Shown: positions 31,913-42,560, counted from the stretch's first letter. The stretch: 44,369 nt of DNA from Bacteroides sp. OM05-12 (GCF_003438995.1 NZ_QSUN01000026.1:1-44369), one strand, 5' to 3'. Translations and numbers: made by a program. Notes: generated by a model not told the origin, from the letters alone.

Positions 31913-32311
31913 ATGGTAACAGACGAACTCATCCGCAAACAATTCATCCACCAGATACTCCGTCGGGATGCTGCTTTTATTTATGAGACTCAAGCAAATG
32001 TCGTCCGTCAGAATTTCACGAACGAGCGTGCCAAGGCATTAGCTAGTTTTCTCGCCTCACGTCCATTTTCCCTTTCAGGAGATGGATTAAGGCCAAATTA
32101 CTATTTTAACATCTTTCCTTATCTTCGTTTCTTAGATATCAAGTACAGTAACCAGGATGCTGGGCTTCGTAGTCGTTTGGCACTTTATAACCGTGTTGTA
32201 TGGGGGCGTTTATACCATGAAACGATCTCTGATCTCAAATATGGTTTAAGCAAAGATATTTATGATTCTATTAAGGAAAGATTAGAGAAAATGAATCCCG
32301 AAAAGCTTTGA
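31913..32311 (+). CDS. Conserved hypothetical late protein
   Basis: A 132-residue protein, 18 nt after late promoter 3. It is helical and basic (RKQFIHQILRRDAAFIYETQ), with ALASFLASRPFSLSGDG and RSRLALYNRVVWGRLYHETI. No known family is recognised. Expression from a late promoter two genes before the tape measure suggests a tail-assembly or minor virion role. Confidence 0.6.
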   Translation: MVTDELIRKQFIHQILRRDAAFIYETQANVVRQNFTNERAKALASFLASRPFSLSGDGLRPNYYFNIFPYLRFLDIKYSNQDAGLRSRLALYNRVVWGRLYHETISDLKYGLSKDIYDSIKERLEKMNPEKL

Positions 32312-32358
32312 TTATCAAAATAAAATATATATATTTGAAAATATAAAAACATTGCATT

Positions 32359-32541
32359 ATGCTCATTGCTATTATTAATATCGTATTATGCGTGATATTT
32401 GTTCCTTTGCTTACTCTCAAATGGAAAAAGGCGCAACGCTTCATGGCATTTCTTATATCACTTTTTATAACTCCGTTCTTAGGAATTCCACTCGTACGAT
32501 TACTTTTACATATGGTTGGCGAGACGCCTCAATCTGAATAA
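32359..32541 (+). CDS. Small two-helix membrane protein, possible holin
   Basis: A 60-residue protein with two membrane helices (LIAIINIVLCVIFVPLLTL and AFLISLFITPFLGIPLVRLL) separated by a short basic turn KWKKAQR. This is class II holin-like topology, but it lies 7 kb from the amidase, before the tape measure. It could instead be a lysogenic-conversion membrane peptide. Start chosen as the first ATG after the preceding stop. Confidence 0.55.
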   Translation: MLIAIINIVLCVIFVPLLTLKWKKAQRFMAFLISLFITPFLGIPLVRLLLHMVGETPQSE

Positions 32542-32543
32542 TT

Positions 32544-32609
32544 GTCCTTTCATTCTATACCATATACTGCTACTTTCGTGATTAATCACAATAAAGTAGC
32601 AGTTTTTTT
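32544..32609 (+). promoter_or_regulatory. Late promoter 4 overlapping a terminator
   Basis: GTCCTTT (32544-32550), 20 nt, TACTTTCG (32571-32578). The -7-like half lies in the 5' arm of a perfect 11-bp hairpin (32566-32576 with 32593-32603) followed by T6 and then the tape-measure ATG. RNA entering from upstream forms the terminator; RNA started here lacks the 5' arm and escapes. Confidence 0.7.
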
Positions 32610-35600
32610 ATGGGTAAATCAAAATTGTCGGAAGATCACATTAATTGGATACTTTCTCTTGACGCCAGCAATGCTGACAAAGAAATACATAAGCTCACAG
32701 TTCGTAATAATGAGCTCAAACAGAGCAATAAGGAAATAAGTAAATCTCTTCGTGAGGTAGAAATTCGTTTAGGTAAAGACAGTAAAGAATATAAAAATCT
32801 TTCTGCTGAATTAAATAAAAACAATAACAAGCTAGTAAAAAACAGAGAGGCTCTCAAACGATTAGAAAATCAACAAGATGTAAATGCTCTGTCTATGACT
32901 AGCCTTAAACGTCGGGCACAAGATTTACAAAAGCAACTTGATAATACCTCAAAATCTATTCATCCAGAAACGTATGCAAAGTTAGATACAGAACTTAACA
33001 AAGTTAAGTCTAGAATGGGTGAACTCAAGCAACAAGGTGATCAGATTAATATTTCAATGAAAAATGTAGTGAAAGGAGGTATTGCTGCATTAATAGGGAA
33101 TATGATAACTAAGGTTGTCAATTGGGGTGGAGAGCTTCTTAATAAAGCAAAAGAATTTATTAATGAAAGTATTGATATGGCAGCTAAGGCCGATGGTGTC
33201 CAAAAAGCATTTAAATCACTTGATGATCCGGGATTATTAAGTAATCTGCGTAAAAGTACCAAAGGAACTGTCAACGATTTGGAACTAATGAAAGCTGCGG
33301 TACAAGCAAAAGATTTTCGTATTCCTCTACAAGATTTGGGCAAATATCTTCAATTCGCTCAATTGAAAGCGCAGCAGACTGGACAATCTGTAGAATATAT
33401 GACACAATCTATTGTTACGGGGCTAGGACGTAAATCTGTGATGATTCTTGATAATCTAGGGTTATCTGCTGCCGAAATCAATGAACAGGTCGCTAAGACC
33501 GGTGACTTTATGGCTGCAGTCGCTACAATTGTTGATAAACAATTAGCTGCTGCAGGCGATAGTTATGTGTCGGCTGCCGATCGTATGCAACAACGAACGG
33601 TGCTACTTGAAAATGCAAAGCTGAAGTTAGGTAACCGCCTGTCTTGGCTACATGATAAATATATAGATTTTACATCTAAAGTGCTAAAAGGAGCTATATC
33701 AATGATGGATACAGCCACTGAAAAGTATGAAGAGCAAAGAGAAAAAACTGTAAGTTTAGCAGCGACTCTCCCTGATTTGGTCTCTCAATATAATGAACTA
33801 AAATCAAAGTCTAAACTTTCTAAAGAAGAACAAGAAAAGCTGAATTCAATTATTGTGTCTATTACGTCATCCGTACCAGGTGCTGCCATGGCATTTGATT
33901 CTTATGGAAATGCAATCGAAATATCAACAGATAAGGTTAATGAGTTTATTAAATCTCAAAAAGCTTTATTCATATATCAACATCAAAATGCTATTGCTGA
34001 AACTGAAGAAAATCTAAAAAAATACAGGAAAGAGTATGAAAATCTATTAGCAATATATAAACAGGGTGGTAAAGCGGTTTGGCGTTCCAATGGTATGTTT
34101 CAACCTTTGACAATGACCATTGACAAATCTTCTCTTAAAGAAGTCAAGGCAGATATAGAAAAATATGGTGCATTAATAAAAGGAGCAGAGCTTGAGTTAG
34201 AACGATTAAAGGGTGATTCTTTGGAGAAAGCGATAAAAGAGAATCAGCAACGTTCTGAAATGCAAAAGCAATTCATAAAGATGAATAAAGTTCAATTGGA
34301 TGCTTGGCTTAAAGATGAGAAGAATGCGGCTAGTCAATATCGCGAATTAGCCCAACAAATACGTGATTCCAAAACAGAGACATCTAATGATAAATCCGAT
34401 CCAAATCAGGTTGCACTAAAAAATATGGATTCAGCTCATGCTGAAGAATTGAATAAGATCCGTCTCCATGGCCAAGAAAAACAGAAAACAGAATCTGAAA
34501 TCAATATTGAAATATTGCAATCAGACAGAAACTTTTATGCCAAGCGTATTATTGAACTTGAAAAATTCAAGAAAAAAGAGAAAAAATCCAGTAAACGAGC
34601 TGAATATGAAAAACAGATAGTAGAATCGAAAACTAAACTTCTTAATACCGAGGTCTCTTTGGAAAAAGAGGCAGTAGCTGCTATCTCAAAAACTCGCCAG
34701 GATGATTTAAAGAAAGAAGAAGCTGTTTCCAAAGCACAACAAATCATTCTTACTCAGAAACTGGCTAATCAAGATATTACGCAGGAGCAACATGATGCAT
34801 TAATGCTTTCTTTAAACATGGCTAGTGCTGAGATGCGTTTGGCCATTGAAGAAAGATACTTGAACGACGTCAATGATCTCGAACTCAAGAATGGACAGAT
34901 AAAAGTTGATGCCGTTCAGCAAGCTAATAATGCAGTCATTATTGCGGAGCAAAATGCTGCGAATTCACGTGCTGCACTTCAGACCAAAATGAATGATTTG
35001 GTAAAGGATTTCAAGAATCAATTCAAACTTACAACTGTAGATGAGGATTTACAGATGCAATTGAAGGTTCTTGAAGCCTCTTATCAAGCTCGTAAAAACT
35101 TAGCTGAAAAAGAAAATCTTGATACTACAGAGTTAGATGCTGCATATTACAGAGCTAAAGAACAAATTATTCAGGATAGCGAGAATAGGATCAATCAGAT
35201 TCGTAATCAATACGGTCTTCTTAATCAGCAAGAACAATATAATTTAGAGCTGCAACAACTTAAAGATCATCTTGCTGCGGAAGAATTAACTCAGGAAGAA
35301 TATGAAGAAGCCGTACAAAATTTGAAAATAAAAAGTGCGAAACAGCAATTTGATTATTATTCAAATTTGATGGGAGGTGCTGTTCAGGCTCTTCAACAGG
35401 CAGAGATGGATAACATTGATGCCAAATATGATGTTGAGATTGAAGCTGCAAAAGGCAATGCTGAAGAAGTAGAACGTTTGGAGAATGAAAAAGCTCAAAA
35501 GAAACTTGATGTTCAAAAGAAGTATGCAGATGTAAATTTTGCAATAGAAGTTTCACAAATTATGGCTAATACAGCTGTCGCTATTATGCAGGCTTTCGCA

Positions 35601-36254
35601 CAACTTGGCCCTATCGGTGGGGCTGTCGCTGCTGCATTGATGACAGTCACCGGTGCTGCACAAGTTGCAAGTGCTAATGCCGAACGTAAAAAAGTCAAGA
35701 ATATGACACTTTCTGGTAGTTCATCTTCAGGAAGGGAAACCGGTACTCGTGTTGCTACAGGTAGGGAGAAAGGAGGAAAAGTTGATGTTACTCGTGCTCA
35801 AGATGGTAAACTATTCCCGGATGCTGAATATGATCCTGACGCACGCGGCTTTATTGATCGTCCCACTGTAATTGTTGGTGAAGGACCTGCAGGTAGATCA
35901 AAAGAATGGGTAGCAAGCAATGCTGCTGTAAATAATCCTACTATTGCTCCTTTCTTGCAGTTATTGGACGCTCATCAGCAGGCGGGTGATATCTCCACAA
36001 TTGATTTGAATCAAATCATGCGTCAGCGTATGGCAGCCGGTTATGCTTCAGGAGGAAGTATCTCTACCCCTGTGGCAATTCCTGCAGGAAATACTACTAA
36101 TTCCAATGTCGGTGAATCTGCAGTTATAGCTGAGTTGCTTGCTTTACTGTCTTTCTTAAAAGAAAATGGCATACCGGCTTACGTCGTTTTAAGTGAATTG
36201 GAAAAGAAACAAAACTTACGCGATCGATCTCGTATAATAGGTAGCAAATCATGA
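32610..36254 (+). CDS. Tail tape measure protein
   Basis: A 1214-residue protein with long coiled coils (residues 15-145, 640-970), two hydrophobic stretches (about 150-170, GGIAALIGNMITKVVNW, and about 980-1020, from MANTAVAIMQAF through AAALMTVTGAAQ) and a glycine/serine-rich C-terminal region. This architecture and the size are typical of siphovirus tape measures, which set tail length and enter the host membrane. At about 0.15 nm per residue it would imply a tail near 180 nm. No lytic domain is seen. It overlaps the next gene by ATGA. Confidence 0.85.
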   Translation: MGKSKLSEDHINWILSLDASNADKEIHKLTVRNNELKQSNKEISKSLREVEIRLGKDSKEYKNLSAELNKNNNKLVKNREALKRLENQQDVNALSMTSLKRRAQDLQKQLDNTSKSIHPETYAKLDTELNKVKSRMGELKQQGDQINISMKNVVKGGIAALIGNMITKVVNWGGELLNKAKEFINESIDMAAKADGVQKAFKSLDDPGLLSNLRKSTKGTVNDLELMKAAVQAKDFRIPLQDLGKYLQFAQLKAQQTGQSVEYMTQSIVTGLGRKSVMILDNLGLSAAEINEQVAKTGDFMAAVATIVDKQLAAAGDSYVSAADRMQQRTVLLENAKLKLGNRLSWLHDKYIDFTSKVLKGAISMMDTATEKYEEQREKTVSLAATLPDLVSQYNELKSKSKLSKEEQEKLNSIIVSITSSVPGAAMAFDSYGNAIEISTDKVNEFIKSQKALFIYQHQNAIAETEENLKKYRKEYENLLAIYKQGGKAVWRSNGMFQPLTMTIDKSSLKEVKADIEKYGALIKGAELELERLKGDSLEKAIKENQQRSEMQKQFIKMNKVQLDAWLKDEKNAASQYRELAQQIRDSKTETSNDKSDPNQVALKNMDSAHAEELNKIRLHGQEKQKTESEINIEILQSDRNFYAKRIIELEKFKKKEKKSSKRAEYEKQIVESKTKLLNTEVSLEKEAVAAISKTRQDDLKKEEAVSKAQQIILTQKLANQDITQEQHDALMLSLNMASAEMRLAIEERYLNDVNDLELKNGQIKVDAVQQANNAVIIAEQNAANSRAALQTKMNDLVKDFKNQFKLTTVDEDLQMQLKVLEASYQARKNLAEKENLDTTELDAAYYRAKEQIIQDSENRINQIRNQYGLLNQQEQYNLELQQLKDHLAAEELTQEEYEEAVQNLKIKSAKQQFDYYSNLMGGAVQALQQAEMDNIDAKYDVEIEAAKGNAEEVERLENEKAQKKLDVQKKYADVNFAIEVSQIMANTAVAIMQAFAQLGPIGGAVAAALMTVTGAAQVASANAERKKVKNMTLSGSSSSGRETGTRVATGREKGGKVDVTRAQDGKLFPDAEYDPDARGFIDRPTVIVGEGPAGRSKEWVASNAAVNNPTIAPFLQLLDAHQQAGDISTIDLNQIMRQRMAAGYASGGSISTPVAIPAGNTTNSNVGESAVIAELLALLSFLKENGIPAYVVLSELEKKQNLRDRSRIIGSKS

Positions 36255-38314
36255 AAATAACAAATTTGAAATCAGGTATCCCTTATCAATTGAAACCGGG
36301 TACACAGTTGGAAGTGGAACGTACAAATCCATTTTTTAATGAATATGGTGAACAAACGCTTCCTCTAGAAATTCCTGATACTGACCAAAACAGAGTTGCT
36401 CTTGGTTATCCGGATCAACTTGGTAGTAACAAAAAACAAGCAGATATCTCTGCATTGATTGAGGATGGAGATTATTATGCTATATGCAAACAGGCGATTC
36501 TTTCCGCTCAACGTAAAGGCAATATTTCCACATCATTTTATATAAATCAAGGATCATTCTACTCATCATTACAGAAAACTGATCTTAAGACAATCTTTGA
36601 AGGTGAGGTGATTCCCGGTATTTCTACTGTAGAAGAGGGGATCGATTTCTGTAGAGCATTACGCTATAATAAAAATGACCATTTTGCTATATTTCCTATC
36701 TTGATAAAAGATGATAGCGGAGAAGCAGGAGAGGGTGATCTTACCAAATATAAATATATAAATCGTTGGGGACATTGGTTGACTGATAAAAAAGAACTGT
36801 TCATGGATGGCACAAATACAGCAAAAGAGAATGATTTTTATAATGCAGAGCCGCGAACAGAAATTATAGACGACATTGAGATTTCATTGTCAGCAGGATA
36901 TTACATTTCTCCTTTTATTCGTGCATATTATGTCCTACAACGTATTTTTCAGTATTTCGGTTATACTTTGTTGGATAACTTCTTCTCGCGAACTGATCCT
37001 TTCAATAAAATGGTATTTGTTAACAATGTGGCCGATGTATTGGTTAATGGTTCAATTCTGATATCGCAGTTGGTCCCGGATGTAAAATGCAATGATATTA
37101 TTAACCTGTTCCGCCACAAGTTCTGTTGTGAGTTCATTGCGGATGAAGTAGCGAAAACAGTTTCAATAGAATTGTTTTCTGATATTGTCGCTTCATCTCC
37201 GGAAGTAGATTTAACCAAGTGCTTGGTTGGAAATTATACAGTAGAATATCCGGAGACGTATAAGCAATTGAAATTGACATCGAAATTTGAAACGGAGCAT
37301 GAAGTCACTGAAAACTTTGAATCATTATCTATGTTTCTCAGTAAATATCCTCAAGCCTATTTTCGGAAGAGTGAAGGTGTTTTTATAAAAAAGGGATTTA
37401 AGGGCTTTTATAATGATGATCTTAAACTAACCGAGTCGTCTACTTCATATTATGCCGGAGGCTCTTATGAGACACATGAAATCGAAATAGAAGAATGTAT
37501 TCCTGATTTTCGGATATCTTCCTATGGGTTTTATTCTTTTGTTAAGTTTTTATATATTGGAAACTATCAGATGATGAATTCAAAGTTAGTCAAAAAGACT
37601 CAAGATAAGGAAGATGTTACTCCCGCAGATAATTATCTACTTTATCCGATGCTTGCCTTTCCCTATATTGATACGTTTGGTGATGCTGCTGGTACAGTGA
37701 CGAATTATGAACGTTCCTGGATATCAGAAAAACGTATATTTGATTATTCATTATGTTATTATGGTGAAGATGGAATTTTTGAGAAATTTTATCGTCCCTT
37801 AGATACTCTTCTCAGAAATTCTCTACACACAGTGAGGGCTGATTTATTATTGTCAAAAACAGATAAACGGCTTTTGCCGGCGCATAAAAAATATACTTTA
37901 TGCAATCAGGAAGTATTTATCAATAAGTTATCTTTTTTGATAGGTGGAGAATCTGAACCTAAGGAATCAGAATTACTCACTTTGAAGTTGTATGAACCTA
38001 TTACACAATCGCCTCACTTATCCGATATAATGGTCAATTGGGAGATGAAATATTATTGGGTAGGAGGAATAGACTATACACCTATCACAGAAGAAGAATA
38101 TAATTCTTCGTCATATCCTAAAAAACCTGAGATCACAGATGTTTCAAAGTATCGTTCTCCTATGGAAACACTCTATCCACCTCCACCCACAGCCGAAGAT
38201 ATTGGTAAGGATAAATGTCATGAAATTAAATATCTTACTAGTTTTAAAGATATAAATAGCACACAGTATACATTGGTGAGCCAATATGTTAAAGTCTCCG
38301 TTCATGAAGAATAA
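36251..38314 (+). CDS. Distal tail / baseplate protein
   Basis: A 687-residue protein directly after the tape measure. It starts KITNLKSGIPYQLKPGTQLE and continues with VERTNPFFNEYGEQTLPLEI, a pattern I associate with Bacteroidales prophage tails. The composition is beta-rich and aromatic, without signal or membrane segments. The position matches distal-tail or tail-hub proteins. The exact role is not established. Confidence 0.7.
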   Translation: MKITNLKSGIPYQLKPGTQLEVERTNPFFNEYGEQTLPLEIPDTDQNRVALGYPDQLGSNKKQADISALIEDGDYYAICKQAILSAQRKGNISTSFYINQGSFYSSLQKTDLKTIFEGEVIPGISTVEEGIDFCRALRYNKNDHFAIFPILIKDDSGEAGEGDLTKYKYINRWGHWLTDKKELFMDGTNTAKENDFYNAEPRTEIIDDIEISLSAGYYISPFIRAYYVLQRIFQYFGYTLLDNFFSRTDPFNKMVFVNNVADVLVNGSILISQLVPDVKCNDIINLFRHKFCCEFIADEVAKTVSIELFSDIVASSPEVDLTKCLVGNYTVEYPETYKQLKLTSKFETEHEVTENFESLSMFLSKYPQAYFRKSEGVFIKKGFKGFYNDDLKLTESSTSYYAGGSYETHEIEIEECIPDFRISSYGFYSFVKFLYIGNYQMMNSKLVKKTQDKEDVTPADNYLLYPMLAFPYIDTFGDAAGTVTNYERSWISEKRIFDYSLCYYGEDGIFEKFYRPLDTLLRNSLHTVRADLLLSKTDKRLLPAHKKYTLCNQEVFINKLSFLIGGESEPKESELLTLKLYEPITQSPHLSDIMVNWEMKYYWVGGIDYTPITEEEYNSSSYPKKPEITDVSKYRSPMETLYPPPPTAEDIGKDKCHEIKYLTSFKDINSTQYTLVSQYVKVSVHEE

Positions 38315-38318
38315 AATT

Positions 38319-38353
38319 GTCCTTTATATATATACTATATCCACATATTTTTG
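38319..38353 (+). promoter_or_regulatory. Late promoter 5 (tail protein)
   Basis: GTCCTTT (38319-38325), 20 nt, TATTTTTG (38346-38353), in the 60-nt gap before the large tail gene. The spacer is A+T-rich (TATATATATACTATAT) and unlike those of the other sites, so the shared ends are not simple duplication. Confidence 0.6.
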
Positions 38354-38374
38354 AACCAATAACAGAGAATCAAT

Positions 38375-41300
38375 ATGACTATTATAATCAAGCCAGGAGA
38401 TTTAAACTTATCCGGGAATCTCGACAGATTTAGAATCAGTTCAGCGGAGAAAGTGGCGTTTCGTTTAAGATTAGGAAATGAATACTTGCTCTCACAAACT
38501 TATGATCCTAATCCGGAAGGAATTATTGAAATTGATGTGAAAGATGTTGTTGAGTCCCGTCTTTCATCCGTATTTCGTGATACTACTGAGATATACACCC
38601 AAACAACCTTAGTACATACCTTTGTTGCAGAAATAAATGGGACAGAGGAAACTTTCAGGGTAGTTAGGGGAGGAGTGGATCAGTTGCAAGATCCTGCCGA
38701 TAACTTTCTGCGATTTAATTTTCTTACATGGCAGCCACAAACTAAAAAAGTAACTTATTATCAACCGGAATATTTAACCTACTATGCCGTTGATGATGTA
38801 AAAGTAAAAGTCAAAGCATATTTTCAGACGCTTGGAGTCACTACATCTGTTACAATTGATTATGCTACCCTTGCTGCCGGTAATGCCTATACTATACCTA
38901 TGCAATACGGAGTTATTGCCGGTAAGCTTTCACACAAGTTACCGAGTTTCTATGATGTATGGATTGAAACAACCGCCGGAGCACGCTTAACTTACATACA
39001 AAGATATGTAGTATCTAATACTTTATCAGAGCAGGAGCAATGGATAATATTCGAAAATTCGTTAGGAGGTCTTGACACTTTCAGAGCTTATGGAGCGACG
39101 GATTTCTCTGGTGAACACACTCATAATATAGCCGAGATAGATGATGTTTCCTATGATTATCGGATTGATACTGAGCGCAAATTCAAAAAGAATACAGGTT
39201 ATCTAGATAAGTATGAAAGGCAATGGCTATTAGATTTTTTTCCTGCGGCAAAGAAATTTATCTATACCGGTAACACAACACGTAGCATTGTCGTCCTGGA
39301 AGATGAAGTGAACTATAATTCAAGAGAATTACCGTCATCCTATACTTTTACGTACAAATATGCGGATGCTCGTCCGTTGCTGAACCTTCCTAGAACCGAG
39401 ACACTGCCGGATGTTTTGGATATTGAAATACCGGATCTTGGTTCTTTTACAATACCCCCTCGGCTTATTGAATTTCCTCACCTCCCATTGTCCGAGGGGG
39501 TAATGTTTCCTGCGCAGAATCCATATTCTGAAGATTGGGGCATTGTTACTGCAGGAGGATTGACGAATTTTGTACGTGAAAGATTAGCCGTTCTTGATGA
39601 TGGTACAGGTGGAGTTGGCCACTCTCACGTAAATTTTGATCTGTTGCAATTATTGAGTTATGTAGATAAATATTTACTCGTTAATAAGGAAAAAATAAAA
39701 GCCGGATTATCGGATCGAGCCACGGTTGCCGATGAATTGAAATCCGAGAACTTTTCTTCCGGAGCTTTTGGATCCGGAATGCGCTTCTATACAAAAGATG
39801 GGATTACTTATGGTGAGATAGATCAATTATTGGTGCGAATGAAAGCCATCTTTCACGAAATAGTTATTGAGAAGCTTTCACATGTAGGTGGTGAAATCGT
39901 ATTATCTCCTGCCCGGATGGTCTGTATAAAGGTGGAAGGTTTAGAAGATGCTTATCGATGCTATTTCAAATCAACAGATGGAGATAAAACTATAACGAAT
40001 GACTTTGTTGTTGGGGATCAGGCTAGATGTCAGACCTTCAATATTAAAACTGGTGCTCATCAAAATGTATCTAACCGGTTTTACTGGCGATTAGTAACCG
40101 GCGTTGGTGATGACTATATCGACTTGTCAATAACTGATTGCTTGGAAGGAAGTGACATACCCGCAGCTGGAGACGAAATTGTGCAACTTGGGAATCGATA
40201 TCCGGAACATGAAGATAGACAAAATGCTGTCGTATTGTCATCATACGGTCCTGATGCTCCATCTTCTAAACAATATATGTATATTGATTCCTATTCCCTA
40301 GAAGGAAAGGACTGTGAAGTCACATCTCCGCATGGTAATAAATATGTTGGTGATTTCTTTTTGAAGACAGGTGATGATCTTACTACAGAATTTCAAGTCC
40401 TAAAAAACTTGATTAAAACAGAAATTCAAAATATTGAATATGTTATCAATAATGAAGATAACTATCTTAGTAATGCGAGTTTCACGGCAGATTTGGATAA
40501 TTGGGTTGCTGGAAGCGAAGTTTCTGTTTTCAATGATAGTACACAATTTTTAGCTCTTAATAGCACGCTATATGCTGTAAATGAAAGTTTTTCAGGGCTT
40601 GCAAGCTATAATGGGAAATATATGCTCCGGATTAGAAATAGCTTCATTAAACAGCTTAATGAGAATATTAAAAAGATTTCTAAAAAGTCCGTATTTTATA
40701 TTTCTTTTAAATATATATGCAAAGAAGAAGGTAAGCTAACTTGCGGTTTCGTTGACCAGAGATTATATAGCGTAACTGATCTCGCAACAACACGTACTCC
40801 AAAAATGTTTGAATTTTCTGGGATATGGGATGGAAGTGGAGATTTTTTGATACAATTTACGGGAGATATTTATATTTCTTTAGTTTCACTGACCAATAGA
40901 CCTCTTGATGAATTTAAAGAAGAAACACGATCTTCCATTGAACAGACAAATGAACTGATCAAGACTGAGATTGCAAAAGTCACAAAAAACCTTGAGAACT
41001 ATTCGACTATTGAACAAACATCGGAACATATCAAATCGGAAGTTTCTAGCTTTCAACAAGGTATTGAAAATTTAGTGCAGAATAGCGAATGTACTACTTC
41101 AGATGTTGGCAGTTGGGTTGGTAACCCCTATGTTAAAGGGTGTACAAATATGACTGTCCCCAAAACGGTTGAAATAGGTCTTGACAGGTCTACCAAGCTA
41201 CTTGATACGAATTATTACTTATCATTTAAGTTTATCAATAACAATCTTTCTGCCTATATTTACTTGTCTGGTGATAGTAAAATGAACTATAAATGTCTTA

Positions 41301-42559
41301 CATTATCTTTCGATTACTTTATAACCAGCCTTTATCCTCGTAATGCTACATTGGACACCGCTTTTGGCGTCACTGTAGAATCTGATGGAATGCTGTACGG
41401 TTCAATTTTTAGCAAGCCATTGAGTGTAATAATGGGTACATGGGCACATGCCAGTTTTACGCTTGACTATAGGGATAATGATTCTATTACAATCAATAAT
41501 GCGATGTTACTGCGTTGTAATGCTGAAACAGCTACTATTCTTGTTCGGAACATCAGTTTAAGAGAGGTTTATTGTGATTTACCTTACTCCCCATCAACGA
41601 TTGACCTTGCTACAAAGAGTATAGTTGAACAAACAGCAAAAAGCTGGAGTGCTAAAATACTAAACGGGCAAGATAATATCATAGCTGCAATAAATATGGA
41701 TCGTTCCGGTACCCACATGTTGGGTGTCGTATCATTCGAGAGTTTTACGGCTGATTTTAAGGAAGCATATCTACAAGCGTTTGGGAATGCAAGCATGACG
41801 GCAAAAGATGATGTTGCAAGGCAGCTTGGATTTTCCAATTATCAACAATTAGCTGAAAATGCGGCTACACAGGGAAAAGCTGTTCTTATAGGCGGATATT
41901 TGAATTTAGAATTAATCGACGTGAAAACATTACTGGCAGGGGATATTATATCTGAGATGATAAGCTCTAATGGAATAAATATTGCTGGTAAATTCTTTTT
42001 TAACAAAGACTCAAAAGCATTGACTTTGGGAAATTTGAAAGTTCTTGAGTCAGGTGCTTTAGCCGGTGGTAATGCTATATTCGATGATATAGGAAAATTT
42101 TCTATGTGGCCAAGTGGAACATCGTTTGAAAACTTAAATTTTGAAAGTTTTATTATTGATCGAATCGATAAGATGACAACGATTGTTCTTGCTCCCTGCG
42201 AAGCGGGTCTGATTAATGTAGACAAAACATTTGATGTGTATTTACCGGACAAAAAAGACTTATTTGATAAAAATATTGATATTTCTTATGGATTTAGATT
42301 GACCATTATTGCTTCGGGAAAACTCCTTAGTAATTTGGGTGAAACGAGTACTTCCCTAATCAGATATAAAATAAAATGTAGGTCTGATGAGCGGTATGGT
42401 ATTCCTGTACCGGAATATGGGCTTTCTCCAATATCCAGTAAAACCTATATAAGAGATAATGATTATAAAGTAATCGATAGTATAGGGATGGCGCAGGGAG
42501 ATGTTCTTGAACTCTATTTTTGTTATGGAGATTATTATTTTGTAAATCGCAGTAATTAA
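38375..42559 (+). CDS. Large tail/baseplate protein, probable receptor-binding assembly
   Basis: A 1394-residue protein. The N-terminal 400 residues are beta-rich baseplate-like. GGVGHSHVNFDLLQLLSYVD (about 413) precedes a region typical of tail-tip proteins. Two carbohydrate-binding-like modules follow (about 705-845 and about 905-1065: NYLSNASFTADLDNWVAGSE; QNSECTTSDVGSWVGN), joined by a coiled coil with repeated EQT-ELIKTEI units (about 850-900). The end (about 1200-1394) looks like a fibre-attachment or sandwich domain. Most likely the central tail-tip protein contacting host glycans. Confidence 0.75.
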   Translation: MTIIIKPGDLNLSGNLDRFRISSAEKVAFRLRLGNEYLLSQTYDPNPEGIIEIDVKDVVESRLSSVFRDTTEIYTQTTLVHTFVAEINGTEETFRVVRGGVDQLQDPADNFLRFNFLTWQPQTKKVTYYQPEYLTYYAVDDVKVKVKAYFQTLGVTTSVTIDYATLAAGNAYTIPMQYGVIAGKLSHKLPSFYDVWIETTAGARLTYIQRYVVSNTLSEQEQWIIFENSLGGLDTFRAYGATDFSGEHTHNIAEIDDVSYDYRIDTERKFKKNTGYLDKYERQWLLDFFPAAKKFIYTGNTTRSIVVLEDEVNYNSRELPSSYTFTYKYADARPLLNLPRTETLPDVLDIEIPDLGSFTIPPRLIEFPHLPLSEGVMFPAQNPYSEDWGIVTAGGLTNFVRERLAVLDDGTGGVGHSHVNFDLLQLLSYVDKYLLVNKEKIKAGLSDRATVADELKSENFSSGAFGSGMRFYTKDGITYGEIDQLLVRMKAIFHEIVIEKLSHVGGEIVLSPARMVCIKVEGLEDAYRCYFKSTDGDKTITNDFVVGDQARCQTFNIKTGAHQNVSNRFYWRLVTGVGDDYIDLSITDCLEGSDIPAAGDEIVQLGNRYPEHEDRQNAVVLSSYGPDAPSSKQYMYIDSYSLEGKDCEVTSPHGNKYVGDFFLKTGDDLTTEFQVLKNLIKTEIQNIEYVINNEDNYLSNASFTADLDNWVAGSEVSVFNDSTQFLALNSTLYAVNESFSGLASYNGKYMLRIRNSFIKQLNENIKKISKKSVFYISFKYICKEEGKLTCGFVDQRLYSVTDLATTRTPKMFEFSGIWDGSGDFLIQFTGDIYISLVSLTNRPLDEFKEETRSSIEQTNELIKTEIAKVTKNLENYSTIEQTSEHIKSEVSSFQQGIENLVQNSECTTSDVGSWVGNPYVKGCTNMTVPKTVEIGLDRSTKLLDTNYYLSFKFINNNLSAYIYLSGDSKMNYKCLTLSFDYFITSLYPRNATLDTAFGVTVESDGMLYGSIFSKPLSVIMGTWAHASFTLDYRDNDSITINNAMLLRCNAETATILVRNISLREVYCDLPYSPSTIDLATKSIVEQTAKSWSAKILNGQDNIIAAINMDRSGTHMLGVVSFESFTADFKEAYLQAFGNASMTAKDDVARQLGFSNYQQLAENAATQGKAVLIGGYLNLELIDVKTLLAGDIISEMISSNGINIAGKFFFNKDSKALTLGNLKVLESGALAGGNAIFDDIGKFSMWPSGTSFENLNFESFIIDRIDKMTTIVLAPCEAGLINVDKTFDVYLPDKKDLFDKNIDISYGFRLTIIASGKLLSNLGETSTSLIRYKIKCRSDERYGIPVPEYGLSPISSKTYIRDNDYKVIDSIGMAQGDVLELYFCYGDYYFVNRSN

Positions 42560-42560
42560 T

